This document shows positions 1 to 6,658 of a stretch of DNA of 8,962 nucleotides, one piece after another; the first letter of the stretch is position 1; each line of letters starts with the position of its first letter. Under the pieces are notes generated by a model. The model worked only from the letters and a program-made list of their open reading frames with translations. It was not told the DNA's origin and did not search any database. Both the position numbers and the translations under genes were made by a program. The stretch covers positions 1 through 8,962 of the forward strand of contig JAEHKQ010000251.1 of assembly GCA_016838795.1 (NCBI GenBank), written 5' to 3'. This DNA is from Nitrosopumilales archaeon. GTDB lineage: Archaea; Thermoproteota; Nitrososphaeria; Nitrososphaerales; Nitrosopumilaceae.

Positions 1-476
1 ACATTAAAGATGTGGGCATAATTTATGATACTTCAGTTCATGACATAGATACTGCAATCTGGCTTTTTGATGATACGCCAGATGTCGTCTTTGCGCGATC
101 AGGAAAAATAAATCATGAACATGAGGATTTTGCAACAATAATGCTTGGTTTCAAAGATAACAAAGTAGCAATGATTTCATCAAATTGGGTTACGCCAACC
201 AAAGTTCGAACTTTTAATGCTGTATGTACAGATGGAATAATATCATCTGACTTTATTTCACAGGAAATTACAGTTCAAACAGAGCAAGGCGCCAAAAAGC
301 AAGAACATGAAAAACAGGAGCCTCTCTTAGTCGAAATCAAGAATTTTCTGGGTGCAATAGAAGGAAAAAACGAACTTTATGTTAAACCAAGACATGCAGT
401 CAATGTTACAAAGATAGCAGAAGCGGCACTTTTATCAAGTCAAAAAGGAGCTCCAATCTATCTGGATTTAAAATGA
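1..476 (+). CDS. Gfo/Idh/MocA-family sugar dehydrogenase, C-terminal part (5' partial)
   Basis: The reading frame is open from the window edge (first whole codon at position 3), so the start and the N-terminal NAD(P)-binding Rossmann fold lie outside. What remains, about 157 residues, matches the C-terminal alpha/beta domain of Gfo/Idh/MocA oxidoreductases. It has the substrate-site segment SVHDIDTAIWLF near its beginning, a run of beta strands, and a typical family ending (GAPIYLDLK). These enzymes oxidize or reduce a sugar hydroxyl with NAD(P). The gene overlaps the next one by 4 bases (ATGA), and an acyltransferase resembling WbpD/WlbB follows two genes later. WbpB/WlbA-type enzymes of this family oxidize C3 of UDP-GlcNAc-uronate in pathways that use such an acyltransferase, so a UDP-sugar 3-dehydrogenase is a reasonable inference. 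The family is secure; the substrate is not. Confidence 0.8.
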   Translation, partial: IKDVGIIYDTSVHDIDTAIWLFDDTPDVVFARSGKINHEHEDFATIMLGFKDNKVAMISSNWVTPTKVRTFNAVCTDGIISSDFISQEITVQTEQGAKKQEHEKQEPLLVEIKNFLGAIEGKNELYVKPRHAVNVTKIAEAALLSSQKGAPIYLDLK

Positions 477-742
477 ACAAAAAAATGATGGACATGCTTG
501 TATGTCCAATTGACAAGCATTTTCCTCTTGAGATTTTTGAAGTAAAATCAAAAGAGGAATCAGTGGAAGAAGGTGTGTTATATTGCACTCAGTGTTCAAG
601 ATTCTATCCCATTATAGAAGAAATTCCCATCTTACTTCCTGATGATTTAAGAGATAAAAAACAAGATATGGATTTTTTAAAAAACCATCAAGAAAAGCTG
701 CCTGAAAAAATAGTTAAACAGGCATCTCCATGGCATTTGTGA
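473..742 (+). CDS. trm112: Trm112-family zinc-binding protein
   Basis: An 89-residue protein with the Trm112 pattern: CPIDK at residues 11-15, a CTQC pair at 38-41, then RFYPI and EIPILLPDD (about residues 43-58). Three cysteines (11, 38, 41) are present. The usual second cysteine is replaced by Asp14, so the metal site would be Cys3Asp or empty. Trm112 proteins are small partner subunits that stabilize and activate SAM-dependent methyltransferases acting on tRNA, rRNA or release factors. The start ATG overlaps the stop of the upstream dehydrogenase (ATGA), which implies translational coupling. It lies between two sugar-nucleotide genes and no methyltransferase is visible nearby. It may therefore serve distant partners, or a sugar methyltransferase outside the window. 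The family call is firm; the partner is unknown. Confidence 0.85.
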   Translation: MNKKMMDMLVCPIDKHFPLEIFEVKSKEESVEEGVLYCTQCSRFYPIIEEIPILLPDDLRDKKQDMDFLKNHQEKLPEKIVKQASPWHL

Positions 743-748
743 CATCTT

Positions 749-1225
749 TTGGTTACAAACTCTATTTCAGATAATGCCAAAATTGGAGAAAATGTAAAGA
801 TTTGGCATTTTGCATATGTTGGAAAAAACGTTGTGATTGGGGATAATGTAAAGATTGGTTCTCTTGCTCATATTGATTATGATGTTAAAATTGGAGAAAA
901 TACTATAATCGAAGGTTTGGTTTACATTCCACCACGGTCAAGAATTGGAAAAAATGTTTTCATTGGTCCGGCAGCTGCTTTAACAAATGATCCATACCCA
1001 CCAAGTGAAAAACTGGTTGGAGTTACAATTGAAGATGGTGCAATAATTGGAGCACGAGCTGTAATTAAGGCGGGTGTAAAAATTGGTAAAAATAGTGTTG
1101 TTGCAATGGGTGCAGTTGTTATAAAAGATGTTCCTGAAAATACGGTAGTTGTCGGTAATCCAGCCAAAGAAAAATTCTTTAGAGAAGAATACGATAAAAA
1201 ACAAAAGAATTGGAATGAATCTTAG
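749..1225 (+). CDS. Left-handed beta-helix (hexapeptide repeat) acyltransferase, WbpD/WlbB-like
   Basis: A 158-residue protein made almost wholly of hexapeptide repeats: KIGENV, VIGDNV, KIGENT, RIGKNV, IIGARA and KIGKNS run from about residue 10 to 118. The opening KIGENVKIWHFAYVG, the central TNDPYPPS (about residue 79-86) and the closing VPENTVVVGNPAKE are typical of N-acetyltransferases that acylate amino groups on UDP-sugars, such as WbpD/WlbB. These act in the cytosol as trimers with acetyl-CoA. No ATG occurs before about residue 120, so the start is most likely TTG at 749, two codons after the Trm112 stop and in the same frame. With the dehydrogenase two genes upstream, it fits a diacetamido-sugar pathway; the matching aminotransferase is not in the window. 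The exact acceptor is uncertain. Confidence 0.82.
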   Translation: MVTNSISDNAKIGENVKIWHFAYVGKNVVIGDNVKIGSLAHIDYDVKIGENTIIEGLVYIPPRSRIGKNVFIGPAAALTNDPYPPSEKLVGVTIEDGAIIGARAVIKAGVKIGKNSVVAMGAVVIKDVPENTVVVGNPAKEKFFREEYDKKQKNWNES

Positions 1226-1455
1226 GATTTAATCTCTTTATGGAATATCCATTTGTTCATTTTAGATAATATAACAATCCAAATAATTACCAAAATTATT
1301 GCAGTGATCGCTTTTATTCCAGATGCAATCATCTGATTAAGATCCCCATAACCGGTAATTGAAATTGGTCCCAAAATAGTAACAACTATTCCCCCACCAA
1401 CGATCAACAAGGCCCACATCATTCCAATAAAAATGAAAATTGAAGAGCCTCTCAT
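1222..1455 (-). CDS. Small two-helix membrane protein of unknown function
   Basis: A 77-residue protein that I do not recognise. It has two hydrophobic segments, about residues 5-30 and 46-64. Between them is a short polar loop (GYGDLNQ), and it ends in a basic tail (KMNKWIFHKEIKS). This suggests two membrane-spanning helices. The ATG at 1455 overlaps the stop of the AglH-type gene by 4 bases and has a good ribosome-binding site, GGGTG at 1467-1463, seven bases upstream, which supports a real, co-translated gene. It is the last gene of the leftward operon, and its TAA stop overlaps the TAG of the convergent acyltransferase gene. Its position suggests a role at the membrane alongside the lipid-linked glycan enzyme, but this is only an inference from context. 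Confidence 0.72.
   Translation of the reverse strand: MRGSSIFIFIGMMWALLIVGGGIVVTILGPISITGYGDLNQMIASGIKAITAIILVIIWIVILSKMNKWIFHKEIKS
1239..1264 (+). terminator. Candidate terminator of the sugar operon
   Basis: Fifteen bases after the acyltransferase stop there is a short perfect hairpin, ATGGA-ATA-TCCAT (1240-1252). It is followed by a T-rich run (1253-1263, TTTGTTCATTT). The stem has only five pairs and the site lies inside the opposite-strand small membrane gene, so this is a weak candidate. Confidence 0.25.
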
Positions 1456-2444
1456 AGTGATACACCCATCATAAATGCAGAGATTATTCCTAGAATACTT
1501 GAAAAAATTGTCAATTTGAAGATTGTATGAGCTACTTGTTTTTCCGATAATGGTCCACCTGCAAGAATCAAACGTACTAAAGTTACAGGTGCAAATTTTT
1601 CAGTTGTTGCCTTTAGGTTGAAATCCTCGGTATGTTCTACGGGTTTTGCCTTAATTTCTCTGTGCTCTACAATCCTTTTCATGCTTGAGAGGAACAAAAA
1701 TGAGTTTATGACAGCTGGTAGGAGAATTATGGCAGCAATGATTTCTACGCCTCCAACTATTGCCAAGGCACCATACATTCCTCCAAATGTCAAAGCTCCA
1801 GAGTCTCCAGGAAATATTTTACTTGGAAATTTGTGATATTTGTAAAATGCTAAAGCTACAAATCCCAATGGTAGACTAACTATTGCAATTTCGTAATTTT
1901 GAATTATAAATAAACAAGTTGTTAATGCAAAACCTGCAATGGTCATAAAACCACTTGCAACACCATTTAAAACATCAATTGAATTAATTGTATTTCCAGT
2001 AATTGGTATCATAACAACTATTATTCCAAGATATAATGCTGGTATTGTTACTTCACCAAAAAGTGGGAATGCAAGATTTGAATCATAAGCTCCAAACAAA
2101 ATAATTGGAATGGTTGCAGCCCCAAGAGCTATTGGCTTAAACCAACCACTCATGACTTTTCTATCATCAATTATTCCAATTATGAATGCAAGAAAAGTTG
2201 TAATAATGACAACTAGTATCTCATTTATTTGAAAAAATCCATACAAAACAAATTCGGAGGTTAGGATGCCTGCAATAATTGAAATACCACCGGGTCTTGC
2301 AACCATTGTAGTTTCTTTTTTATTGTAATCTTTGACAGTAAAGTTTCGTTTTTCCAAACCTTTGATTAAGAATGGCGTACTGACATAAACAGTAAAGAAT
2401 GCAATAACAGATACGATTATAGCTGAAATAATTTCTTGTGTCAA
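1452..2444 (-). CDS. aglH: Polyprenyl-phosphate GlcNAc-1-phosphate transferase, Alg7/AglH type (GT4/MraY superfamily)
   Basis: A 330-residue membrane protein with about nine to ten hydrophobic segments and the polar motifs of the MraY/WecA/Alg7 superfamily. They are ARPGG at 49-53, GIIDD with Asp93-Asp94, NTINSIDVLNG at 151-161 (Asn154, Asp157), and the nucleotide/metal loop FPGDSGALTFGG at 211-222 (Asp214). A cytoplasmic stretch at about 255-300 contains APVTLVRLI and GPLSEKQ, which resemble the C-terminal loop of eukaryotic Alg7 and archaeal AglH. The family transfers a sugar-1-phosphate from a UDP-sugar to dolichyl or polyprenyl phosphate, the first step of N-glycan assembly. The start is TTG at 2444, directly after the Hel308 TAA with no spacer. 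AAAGGT at 2456-2451 is a usable ribosome-binding site, and the next Met is residue 47, inside the domain. A related lipid-linked sugar-phosphate transferase cannot be excluded. Confidence 0.85.
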   Translation of the reverse strand: MTQEIISAIIVSVIAFFTVYVSTPFLIKGLEKRNFTVKDYNKKETTMVARPGGISIIAGILTSEFVLYGFFQINEILVVIITTFLAFIIGIIDDRKVMSGWFKPIALGAATIPIILFGAYDSNLAFPLFGEVTIPALYLGIIVVMIPITGNTINSIDVLNGVASGFMTIAGFALTTCLFIIQNYEIAIVSLPLGFVALAFYKYHKFPSKIFPGDSGALTFGGMYGALAIVGGVEIIAAIILLPAVINSFLFLSSMKRIVEHREIKAKPVEHTEDFNLKATTEKFAPVTLVRLILAGGPLSEKQVAHTIFKLTIFSSILGIISAFMMGVSL

Positions 2445-4571
2445 TTATCTACCTTTTCGTAATTGAGACTTGATGTTATCTGCAAGTGTCGAACCAATTT
2501 TATCAATCTCTGCTAATTTTGTAACTGGAATGGTAGAAAGGTCATTAAGATTCTTGATACCATGTTTGAATAATTTTCTAGCACGCACACGACCAATTCC
2601 CTTGACTTTTACAAGTTCTAGCAATTCTTCTCTGATTCCATAAATAATCCTCTTTCGAAGTGCATCTAGCTCATCCAATAGATCAGCTCTTTCAAGCTGT
2701 TTTGCAAGTTCACGCAGGCAATAAACAAGCCAATCTGCGGTTTCTACCATTCTATGCATATCACCTGACTCAATTTTGAGATTATCAGAAAGCGAGATCT
2801 CGGATGATTCGGTAATCCAAGAATGTAGAGCCAAAAGACTTCGTGTGCAGTCATACTCAGAGATTAGCTCAATTAATTGAGATGCATTATTTTCAATCAA
2901 AAGACTCGCAGTTTCGTAATCTTTGTTGCGGAGAGCAAATTTTGGGAAAAATTCTTCAGAGTCAGATATTAAATGCAAAAAACCAAAGGTATGTTTTCTT
3001 CCTTCAGAAACATTTTCAATTGCACTTCTGAAAAAAGTTGCAGTAAGTGGATCAATGTACAGTTTTGATACCTTTTTTCCAAAATCTGTTGCTGCATATC
3101 TATCACCTTTTTTTATTATAAAATCTTCTTCTAATAGATATCGTAAAGCAATGTCTATACCAAACTTGATTGTAGATTTTCGTGACTGTAATCCACCTAA
3201 CGTTTGTAAAAAGAAATCTAAAATTTCATCTTTTTTTATTCCTGGAGTGGTTACAATTAAACTCAAAACATGAATTCGTAATGACTTATCATCTGAAATT
3301 TTAGATTGTATTGGTTCTGGTTCTCCATTAATATAATGATCAATTAATTCTTCACTATTTGATTTACTGACAATAATTGCTTCGCCATGATCATCATATT
3401 GAGGACGTCCTGCTCTTCCACAAAGTTGTTTATACTCTAGAACACTAATTGGCTGATTTGCACCTATACGTGCATTGTATCTGCTAATATTAGATATTAT
3501 AACTCGTCTTGCAGGTAGATTAATCCCAGCAGCTAGTGTTGGAGTAGATGAAAGAAGTTTTATTGTTCCTTTTCTGAATTCAGTTTCAATTGTTTCTCTA
3601 CAATTTTGATTTAAACCCGCATGATGAAACGCAACTCCCTTTTTAACTAACTCAGCTAATGTTCTAATTAGTTGAGTGTGTTCGTTGTTACTCAATATTT
3701 TGTTTGAAACTTTTTGTAATTCACTTTTTTCTGCATTTTTCAAATATTTTGAAATTATATCAGCTGCCTTTGCTGCTAGGGATGCAGAACGTGTCCTTGT
3801 TTCTGCAAATACCAAGGCTTGTCCACCATCACGCACGGATTCTGCGCCCAAATCAATAGAAGGGTCTCTAATTGTTGATTCCACTTCAAAATACTTGCCA
3901 TCATGCATTGTGACCCTGCCATCATCGTAAACACCTTCAGAAAGAGGAACAGGTCTCCATTTATTTTCTATTGTGGTACATCCAAGCCATTCTGATATTT
4001 CATCAGCATTTGTAATTGTGGCGCTTAGGGCAATAATTTGTGGTTTCTTATGAAGAAGCTTTAGTTTTGTTAAAATTATCTCAAGTGTTGGTCCTCGATC
4101 TTGATCTCCAATTAGATGAACTTCGTCTGCGATTACAAGTCCGATTTTTTCAATCCATTGTGCACCGTGTCGAATAATTGAATCCATTTTTTCATTTGTT
4201 AGTATCAAAATGTCACTTTGCTCAAGTGTTTTATCAGCTGATTCAAAATCTCCAGTTGAGATTTGGACTTTGATCTTTCTTCCAAGTGGAATTTTTTCTA
4301 TTTTTTTAAATTCTGAGAATTTTTCTGCTGCTAGTGCTCTCAGTGGACTAAGATAGACTACCTTCCCATCACTTTGTGATAGAAAGTTTATCGTTGCTAG
4401 TATTGCAATGAGTGTTTTTCCACTTGCAGTTGGAGCAGAAACAAGAATACTTTTTTGCTCTAAAAGACCTGCCTCTATACTTTCAATTTGGGGAGGATAA
4501 AGCTCGGAATATCCTTCAGCGTTGAGAAAATCCTTTGCTGGGTTCGGTAAATCTAGATCTATTATCTTCAT
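2445..4571 (-). CDS. hel308: Hel308-type Ski2-family DNA helicase
   Basis: A 708-residue SF2 helicase, close to the usual Hel308 length. All helicase motifs are present: Q-motif LYPPQ with Gln28, Walker A APTASGKT (46-53), YLSPLRALAAEK (73-84), DEVH (149-152), SAT (183-185), VFAETR (254-259), TPTLAAGINLPA (343-354) and QLCGRAGRPQYD (382-393). A winged-helix and ratchet region follows (about 400-640). The C-terminal helix-hairpin-helix KGIGRVRARKLF (657-668) contains the RAR triplet (663-665) seen in archaeal Hel308. Hel308 unwinds DNA 3' to 5' and acts at stalled or collapsed replication forks. The ATG at 4571 overlaps the mcm stop by 4 bases, placing it in the GINS-MCM operon. The helix-hairpin-helix and RAR support Hel308 over RNA-acting Ski2 relatives. 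Confidence 0.93.
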   Translation of the reverse strand: MKIIDLDLPNPAKDFLNAEGYSELYPPQIESIEAGLLEQKSILVSAPTASGKTLIAILATINFLSQSDGKVVYLSPLRALAAEKFSEFKKIEKIPLGRKIKVQISTGDFESADKTLEQSDILILTNEKMDSIIRHGAQWIEKIGLVIADEVHLIGDQDRGPTLEIILTKLKLLHKKPQIIALSATITNADEISEWLGCTTIENKWRPVPLSEGVYDDGRVTMHDGKYFEVESTIRDPSIDLGAESVRDGGQALVFAETRTRSASLAAKAADIISKYLKNAEKSELQKVSNKILSNNEHTQLIRTLAELVKKGVAFHHAGLNQNCRETIETEFRKGTIKLLSSTPTLAAGINLPARRVIISNISRYNARIGANQPISVLEYKQLCGRAGRPQYDDHGEAIIVSKSNSEELIDHYINGEPEPIQSKISDDKSLRIHVLSLIVTTPGIKKDEILDFFLQTLGGLQSRKSTIKFGIDIALRYLLEEDFIIKKGDRYAATDFGKKVSKLYIDPLTATFFRSAIENVSEGRKHTFGFLHLISDSEEFFPKFALRNKDYETASLLIENNASQLIELISEYDCTRSLLALHSWITESSEISLSDNLKIESGDMHRMVETADWLVYCLRELAKQLERADLLDELDALRKRIIYGIREELLELVKVKGIGRVRARKLFKHGIKNLNDLSTIPVTKLAEIDKIGSTLADNIKSQLRKGR
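2451..2456 (-). promoter_or_regulatory. Ribosome-binding site supporting the TTG start of the AglH-type gene
   Basis: AAAGGT lies at the end of the Hel308 coding sequence, six bases before the TTG at 2444-2442. Because the two genes are in the same frame and only separated by TAA, this site is the main support for initiation here rather than farther downstream. Confidence 0.4.
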
Positions 4572-6658
4572 CTTACCCGGCTAATATGACCGGGAGACGA
4601 CTCATAAATAGTTCCTTCTCTACCCATTTTTCTAACATATTCATGTGCTTCATCTTCAGTGAATTTTTCGGTTTTTACCAGCTCTTTAATAAATAATTTT
4701 TCTTCCACTTGAGATGGTGGTTCACCCTCTAGGGCCCGTAAAATATCCATAAAAAGTTGAACTTTTGCCATCTCACTTCTGGGCTTACCTTGTAATACTC
4801 CAAGATCTACCTTTCCTGTATTAACATCAACGCCAACATCCTGTAGCATGCTTTCCATTAGGAATATGGCACGTTGTGCATCATCTGCATCCACCTCTGT
4901 TTTCAGCAATAGTCTGGATCTGGCAGTTGCAAGCCTGATGAGACCCTCAAGCTGTCTTGGAGTAACTGTTATCATCTCTTCAGACTCGACGTTTCTCATC
5001 TTCAGATAATACTCTAGTAATTTTTCTTCTGCATCTTTTGTCATAATAGGGTTTAGCCCTTTTGCATATCCTAGATATTTTGTTAGAATATCAACATCAA
5101 TCAAAGATCTATTCTCTATACCAGTAGCTGAATGAAGATCCATGATATGTTGTGCAATATTTCTATCTCGTTCCTTTGATGGAATGTCTCTTACAACGAA
5201 AATAAGATCAAATCTTGTTAGAAGAGGAATTGGCAAGTTTACATTTTCAGTGATGTTTTTGAATGGATCATACTTACCATACATTGGATTAGCGGCTGAA
5301 AGAATTGATGTTCGTGCATTCAGTGTTGCTACAATACCGCCTTTTGCAATACTTACTGTTTGTTGTTCCATTACTTCATGCAATGCACTTCTATCTTCTG
5401 TTGTCATTTTGTCAAACTCATCAATACATACAAGTCCTTGATCACCAAGAACAACTGCGCCAGCTTCAAGCATAAAGATTCCACTTTTGTCTCGAACCAC
5501 TGCTGCAGTTAAACCAGCTGCAGTAGATCCTCTACCAGATGTATAGAGTCCTCTTGGTGCGATTCTTGCACAGAATTTTAGCATCTCACTTTTTGCAGTA
5601 CCAGGGTCTCCAACCAAAAATATGTTAATGTCACCACGAATCTTAGTTCCATCAGATAAGATTCTTTGATTAGAACCTATGATAAGATAAAGAATTGCTT
5701 CTTTGATTAATTCATGACCTTTGATATGCGGAGCGAATGAATCAATTAGTCTTTGATCTATGGAAGGATCACTGGCTAATGCTTTGATTAGCTTTTCTTC
5801 TTCTGGTGAAACTTCTTCTCTTTCTGTTCTTCTTGATGCTTTTACTCCACTACGACCGGCAAGAAACTCAATATTATTTCCATCAATTCGTAATCGATAA
5901 AGGCCGCTACTTGCTCTACTTACACCAACGATTGGTTCTTGTTCAATTCGTACAATTCCCGTGAGGATGACTCGATCACCCGGTCTTGCGTTATCAACCA
6001 GGTCCTGCTTGATTGTGATATCAATATAGTGAGGAAGCTGTCCTGGTGGAAGGTCTTCCGGTAACTCTTGTAATCTAAGAATTTGAAAGTCAATAAACGT
6101 GCTTGATTCAGGCTTTATTTCTAAATCCTTGTGTTGACAATTTGGAGTGTCACATTTAACTGGAACATTAACACTCATTCCCTGAAGTAGAAATCTCTGT
6201 GTGACATGATGATCTGGACAAACATAAATGAGCTCTTTTGCTAATGGTTTTACTTCTGAGGATCTAACTACCATTCCCGAAACACTTGTCACCTTTCCAA
6301 TGACTTCAGCATTGATCTGTCGAAGACTTCTCTGTACTGGATAATTTGCTATTCTTGCACGAATTTCATCTTTAATTTTTTCAGCATATTTAGGAAATCT
6401 TTCTTGTAGAATTTCTTTGATTGCTCTAGCAAATGCGTTTAGAATTTCATCAGGATTTTCATTAAATTTTGATTCAATATCAAAATTTGCTACCAAGTCA
6501 TTATAGTCAATAACAATATACTTGGAGATTTTTGGCATCATCTGATCGATTTGTTCTACATACTTGAATGAACCAGTTTTGTCCTTAAATTGAACCAGAA
6601 AATTTTTTACCATGTCCGATAGGGCAGACTCTGTAAACTTGGTTTCTACTTTACTCAT
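4568..6658 (-). CDS. mcm: MCM replicative DNA helicase
   Basis: A 696-residue archaeal MCM with the full architecture: N-terminal domain (about 1-265), AAA+ core (about 300-600) and winged helix (about 620-696). Visible motifs are Walker A GDPGTAKS (350-357), Walker B CIDEFDKM (Asp413, Glu414), sensor 1 AANP (455-458), arginine finger LLTRFD (Arg482), helix-2 insert (about 389-405) and presensor hairpin VSIAKGG with Lys439. The N-terminal zinc site appears to use Cys147, His150 or His151, Cys169 and Cys174. It forms the hexameric 3'-to-5' helicase that unwinds the origin and fork, working with GINS and archaeal Cdc45/RecJ. The ATG at 6658 has a strong ribosome-binding site, GGTGAT at 6669-6664, five bases upstream, and overlaps the GINS stop (ATGA). 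Confidence 0.97.
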   Translation of the reverse strand: MSKVETKFTESALSDMVKNFLVQFKDKTGSFKYVEQIDQMMPKISKYIVIDYNDLVANFDIESKFNENPDEILNAFARAIKEILQERFPKYAEKIKDEIRARIANYPVQRSLRQINAEVIGKVTSVSGMVVRSSEVKPLAKELIYVCPDHHVTQRFLLQGMSVNVPVKCDTPNCQHKDLEIKPESSTFIDFQILRLQELPEDLPPGQLPHYIDITIKQDLVDNARPGDRVILTGIVRIEQEPIVGVSRASSGLYRLRIDGNNIEFLAGRSGVKASRRTEREEVSPEEEKLIKALASDPSIDQRLIDSFAPHIKGHELIKEAILYLIIGSNQRILSDGTKIRGDINIFLVGDPGTAKSEMLKFCARIAPRGLYTSGRGSTAAGLTAAVVRDKSGIFMLEAGAVVLGDQGLVCIDEFDKMTTEDRSALHEVMEQQTVSIAKGGIVATLNARTSILSAANPMYGKYDPFKNITENVNLPIPLLTRFDLIFVVRDIPSKERDRNIAQHIMDLHSATGIENRSLIDVDILTKYLGYAKGLNPIMTKDAEEKLLEYYLKMRNVESEEMITVTPRQLEGLIRLATARSRLLLKTEVDADDAQRAIFLMESMLQDVGVDVNTGKVDLGVLQGKPRSEMAKVQLFMDILRALEGEPPSQVEEKLFIKELVKTEKFTEDEAHEYVRKMGREGTIYESSPGHISRVR

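Noticed and set aside
738..751. Stop-codon readthrough or selenocysteine at the TGA between Trm112 and the acyltransferase
   Set aside because: Trm112 has a normal length and ending at this stop, no SECIS-like element was seen, and the acyltransferase begins at its usual position just after it.
1166..1180. Hairpin AAAGAA-AAA-TTCTTT as a terminator for the leftward operon
   Set aside because: It is AT-only apart from one pair, lies within acyltransferase codons for Lys-Glu-Lys-Phe-Phe, and is expected by chance in this AT-rich DNA.
922..1204. Open frames on the minus strand under the acyltransferase
   Set aside because: They are complementary shadows of the hexapeptide repeats, with Ile/Thr/Phe-rich low-complexity translations and no ribosome-binding site.
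2843..3930. Several plus-strand open frames under hel308
   Set aside because: All lie opposite a complete helicase with every motif intact; their translations are Ser/Phe/Lys-rich and show no domain.
5142..5441. 99-residue plus-strand frame under mcm
   Set aside because: It lies opposite the most conserved AAA+ core of MCM, where any antisense frame is constrained by the MCM codons.
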